Assembly (NCBI GenBank): GCA_041914785.1
Contig: JAYSCT010000050.1
Location: 1 to 32,038 of the forward strand
Length of the DNA: 32,038 bases
From: Pelomonas sp041914785
GTDB taxonomy: Bacteria; Pseudomonadota; Gammaproteobacteria; Burkholderiales; Burkholderiaceae_C
Direction of reading: 5' to 3'
Shown here: in pieces, positions 31,410 to 32,038 of the stretch
How positions within the stretch are numbered: the first letter of the stretch is position 1
Layout: every line of letters begins with the position of its first letter
Program-made: the position numbers and the translations under genes
The notes under the pieces: model-generated
Seen by the model: only the letters and a program-made list of their open reading frames with translations
Told to the model about the DNA's origin: nothing
Databases searched by the model: none

Positions 31410-31435
31410 GGGCGGGCTCCTCGGGCCCGCCCATG
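31407..31435. promoter_or_regulatory. Perfect 10-bp inverted repeat containing the start codon and RBS of the 31409 gene
   Basis: CATGGGCGGG (31407-31416) and CCCGCCCATG (31426-31435) are perfect arms. In the minus-strand mRNA the GAGGAG ribosome-binding site is mostly in the loop and the ATG is in the 3' arm. It could be a dyad operator or an mRNA switch at initiation. Confidence 0.5.
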
Positions 31436-31467
31436 TTGTCGCGCGGATTTGCAGGCCTGATGACAAC
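31435..31467. promoter_or_regulatory. Spaced inverted repeat in divergent promoter region
   Basis: GTTGTC (31435-31440) and GACAAC (31462-31467) form 6-bp arms 21 bases apart, in the 121-base gap between two divergent genes. A two-half-site operator is possible; chance is not excluded. Confidence 0.25.
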
Positions 31468-31530
31468 CCTCGCTCGCCGGCGGCGCCGCGATGCGGTTCA
31501 ATGCCCCACCCCGACCCGCACGCTGCCATC

Positions 31531-31983
31531 ATGAAACTCGCCGCCTGCCTGCTCGCGCTGCTCAGCGCCCTGCCCCTGCACGCCCAGCAGGCGCCCGCCT
31601 ATGACGCCGCCCAGGCCCAGGCCTGGGGCGCCAACGAGCAAGGCCTGCGCCCCTACGTCTTCGTGCTGCTGAAGACGGGCCCCAAGCGCATGCCCGACGG
31701 CCCCGAGCGCGACGCGATGTTCAAGGGCCATTTCGCCAACATGGCGCGGCTGGCCAAGGAGGGCCTGCTGGTCTACGCGGGCCCGCTGGACGGCCAGAAC
31801 GGGCTGCGCGGCCTGTTCATCTTCGCGACCCAGGACCTGGAAGCCGCCCGCCGGGCCGTGGACACCGACCCCGTCATCGTCAACGGCGAGATGGTGGCCG
31901 ACTTGCACCGCCACTTCGGCTCGGCCGCGCTGCTGGCGGTGAACGAGTGGCACCCCCGGCTCATCAAGCCGAAGCAGCCCTGA
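31531..31983 (+). CDS. Exported YCII-related domain protein
   Basis: The product is 150 residues. A Sec signal peptide (MKLAACLLALLSALPLHAQQ) is followed by a ferredoxin-like YCII domain: YVFVLLKTGPKRM...RDAMFKGHFANMARLAKEGLLVYAGPLD, then GLRGLFIFATQDLEAARRAVDTDPVI. The histidine in GHFANM and the aspartate in TDP are the positions usually conserved as a His-Asp pair in this family. Most YCII proteins are cytoplasmic, so a secreted version is less common. ATG 31531 was chosen because the signal peptide begins there; ATG 31501 would add ten residues. The function of the family is poorly known. Confidence 0.85.
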   Translation: MKLAACLLALLSALPLHAQQAPAYDAAQAQAWGANEQGLRPYVFVLLKTGPKRMPDGPERDAMFKGHFANMARLAKEGLLVYAGPLDGQNGLRGLFIFATQDLEAARRAVDTDPVIVNGEMVADLHRHFGSAALLAVNEWHPRLIKPKQP

Positions 31984-32038
31984 GCGCTCAGAGCTTGGGA
32001 GTTTTTCGGCCGTGCCCGAAAGGCGCGTCAAAACGCCC

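Noticed and set aside
31981..32038. Palindrome TGAGCGCTCA at the YCII-gene stop and a TTTCGG/CCGAAA stem as terminator
   Set aside because: Stems are short and there is no U-tract after them on either strand within the window.

Overview
This is a high-GC betaproteobacterial chromosome segment with strong third-position GC bias. Its gene families and their order suggest a Burkholderiales bacterium, probably close to Roseateles/Pelomonas/Rubrivivax; that placement is inference from gene content. No rRNA, tRNA, CRISPR array or transposase gene was seen, and no gene-free stretch exceeds 300 bases.

Left part (1-15735), mixed functions. The 5' end of a class II fructose-bisphosphate aldolase gene runs off the left edge. 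A GHKL-ATPase/DUF4325 protein follows, overlapping a secreted protein of unknown function. Next come a pirin/FMN-reductase pair, a large Ig-like lipoprotein ending in a YfaP-type domain, a small heavy-metal-binding protein, and an HD-domain phosphohydrolase whose frame is broken at a C-run. After these lie a two-gene periplasmic molybdenum hydroxylase and a LysM-FecR protein translationally coupled to a CHASE2 hybrid histidine kinase. A small membrane protein and a TetR regulator close this part.

Central part (15887-29419), one long same-strand array for leucine/isovalerate catabolism: liuB (methylcrotonyl-CoA carboxylase beta), liuC (methylglutaconyl-CoA hydratase), liuD (the biotin-carrying alpha subunit) and liuE (HMG-CoA lyase). 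The array is interrupted by a VapBC toxin-antitoxin pair, a GNAT enzyme, an exported alpha/beta hydrolase, a complete bioA-bioF-bioD-bioB block, a small lipoprotein, and a second toxin-antitoxin-like pair (small protein plus minimal nucleotidyltransferase). Many genes overlap by ATGA, so much of the array is probably co-transcribed. The arrangement makes metabolic sense: the biotin genes sit between the two subunits of the biotin-dependent carboxylase. The divergent TetR gene, with a perfect palindrome in the shared intergenic region, is the probable regulator. The acyl-CoA dehydrogenase liuA is not in the window.

The most unusual site is the start of liuD (25802-25933). The first 11 codons are present twice, differing only at synonymous positions. 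The upstream copy opens a 43-codon ORF that runs through four consecutive hairpins and ends 8 bases inside liuD. The last hairpin buries the liuD ribosome-binding site. It may be a translationally coupled leader, a recombination scar, or an inserted palindromic repeat.

Right part (29600-32038): an HD-GYP-like protein lacking the catalytic HD pair, a possible decayed secreted-protein gene, a small winged-helix-like protein whose start codon lies in a perfect 10-bp inverted repeat, and an exported YCII-domain protein.
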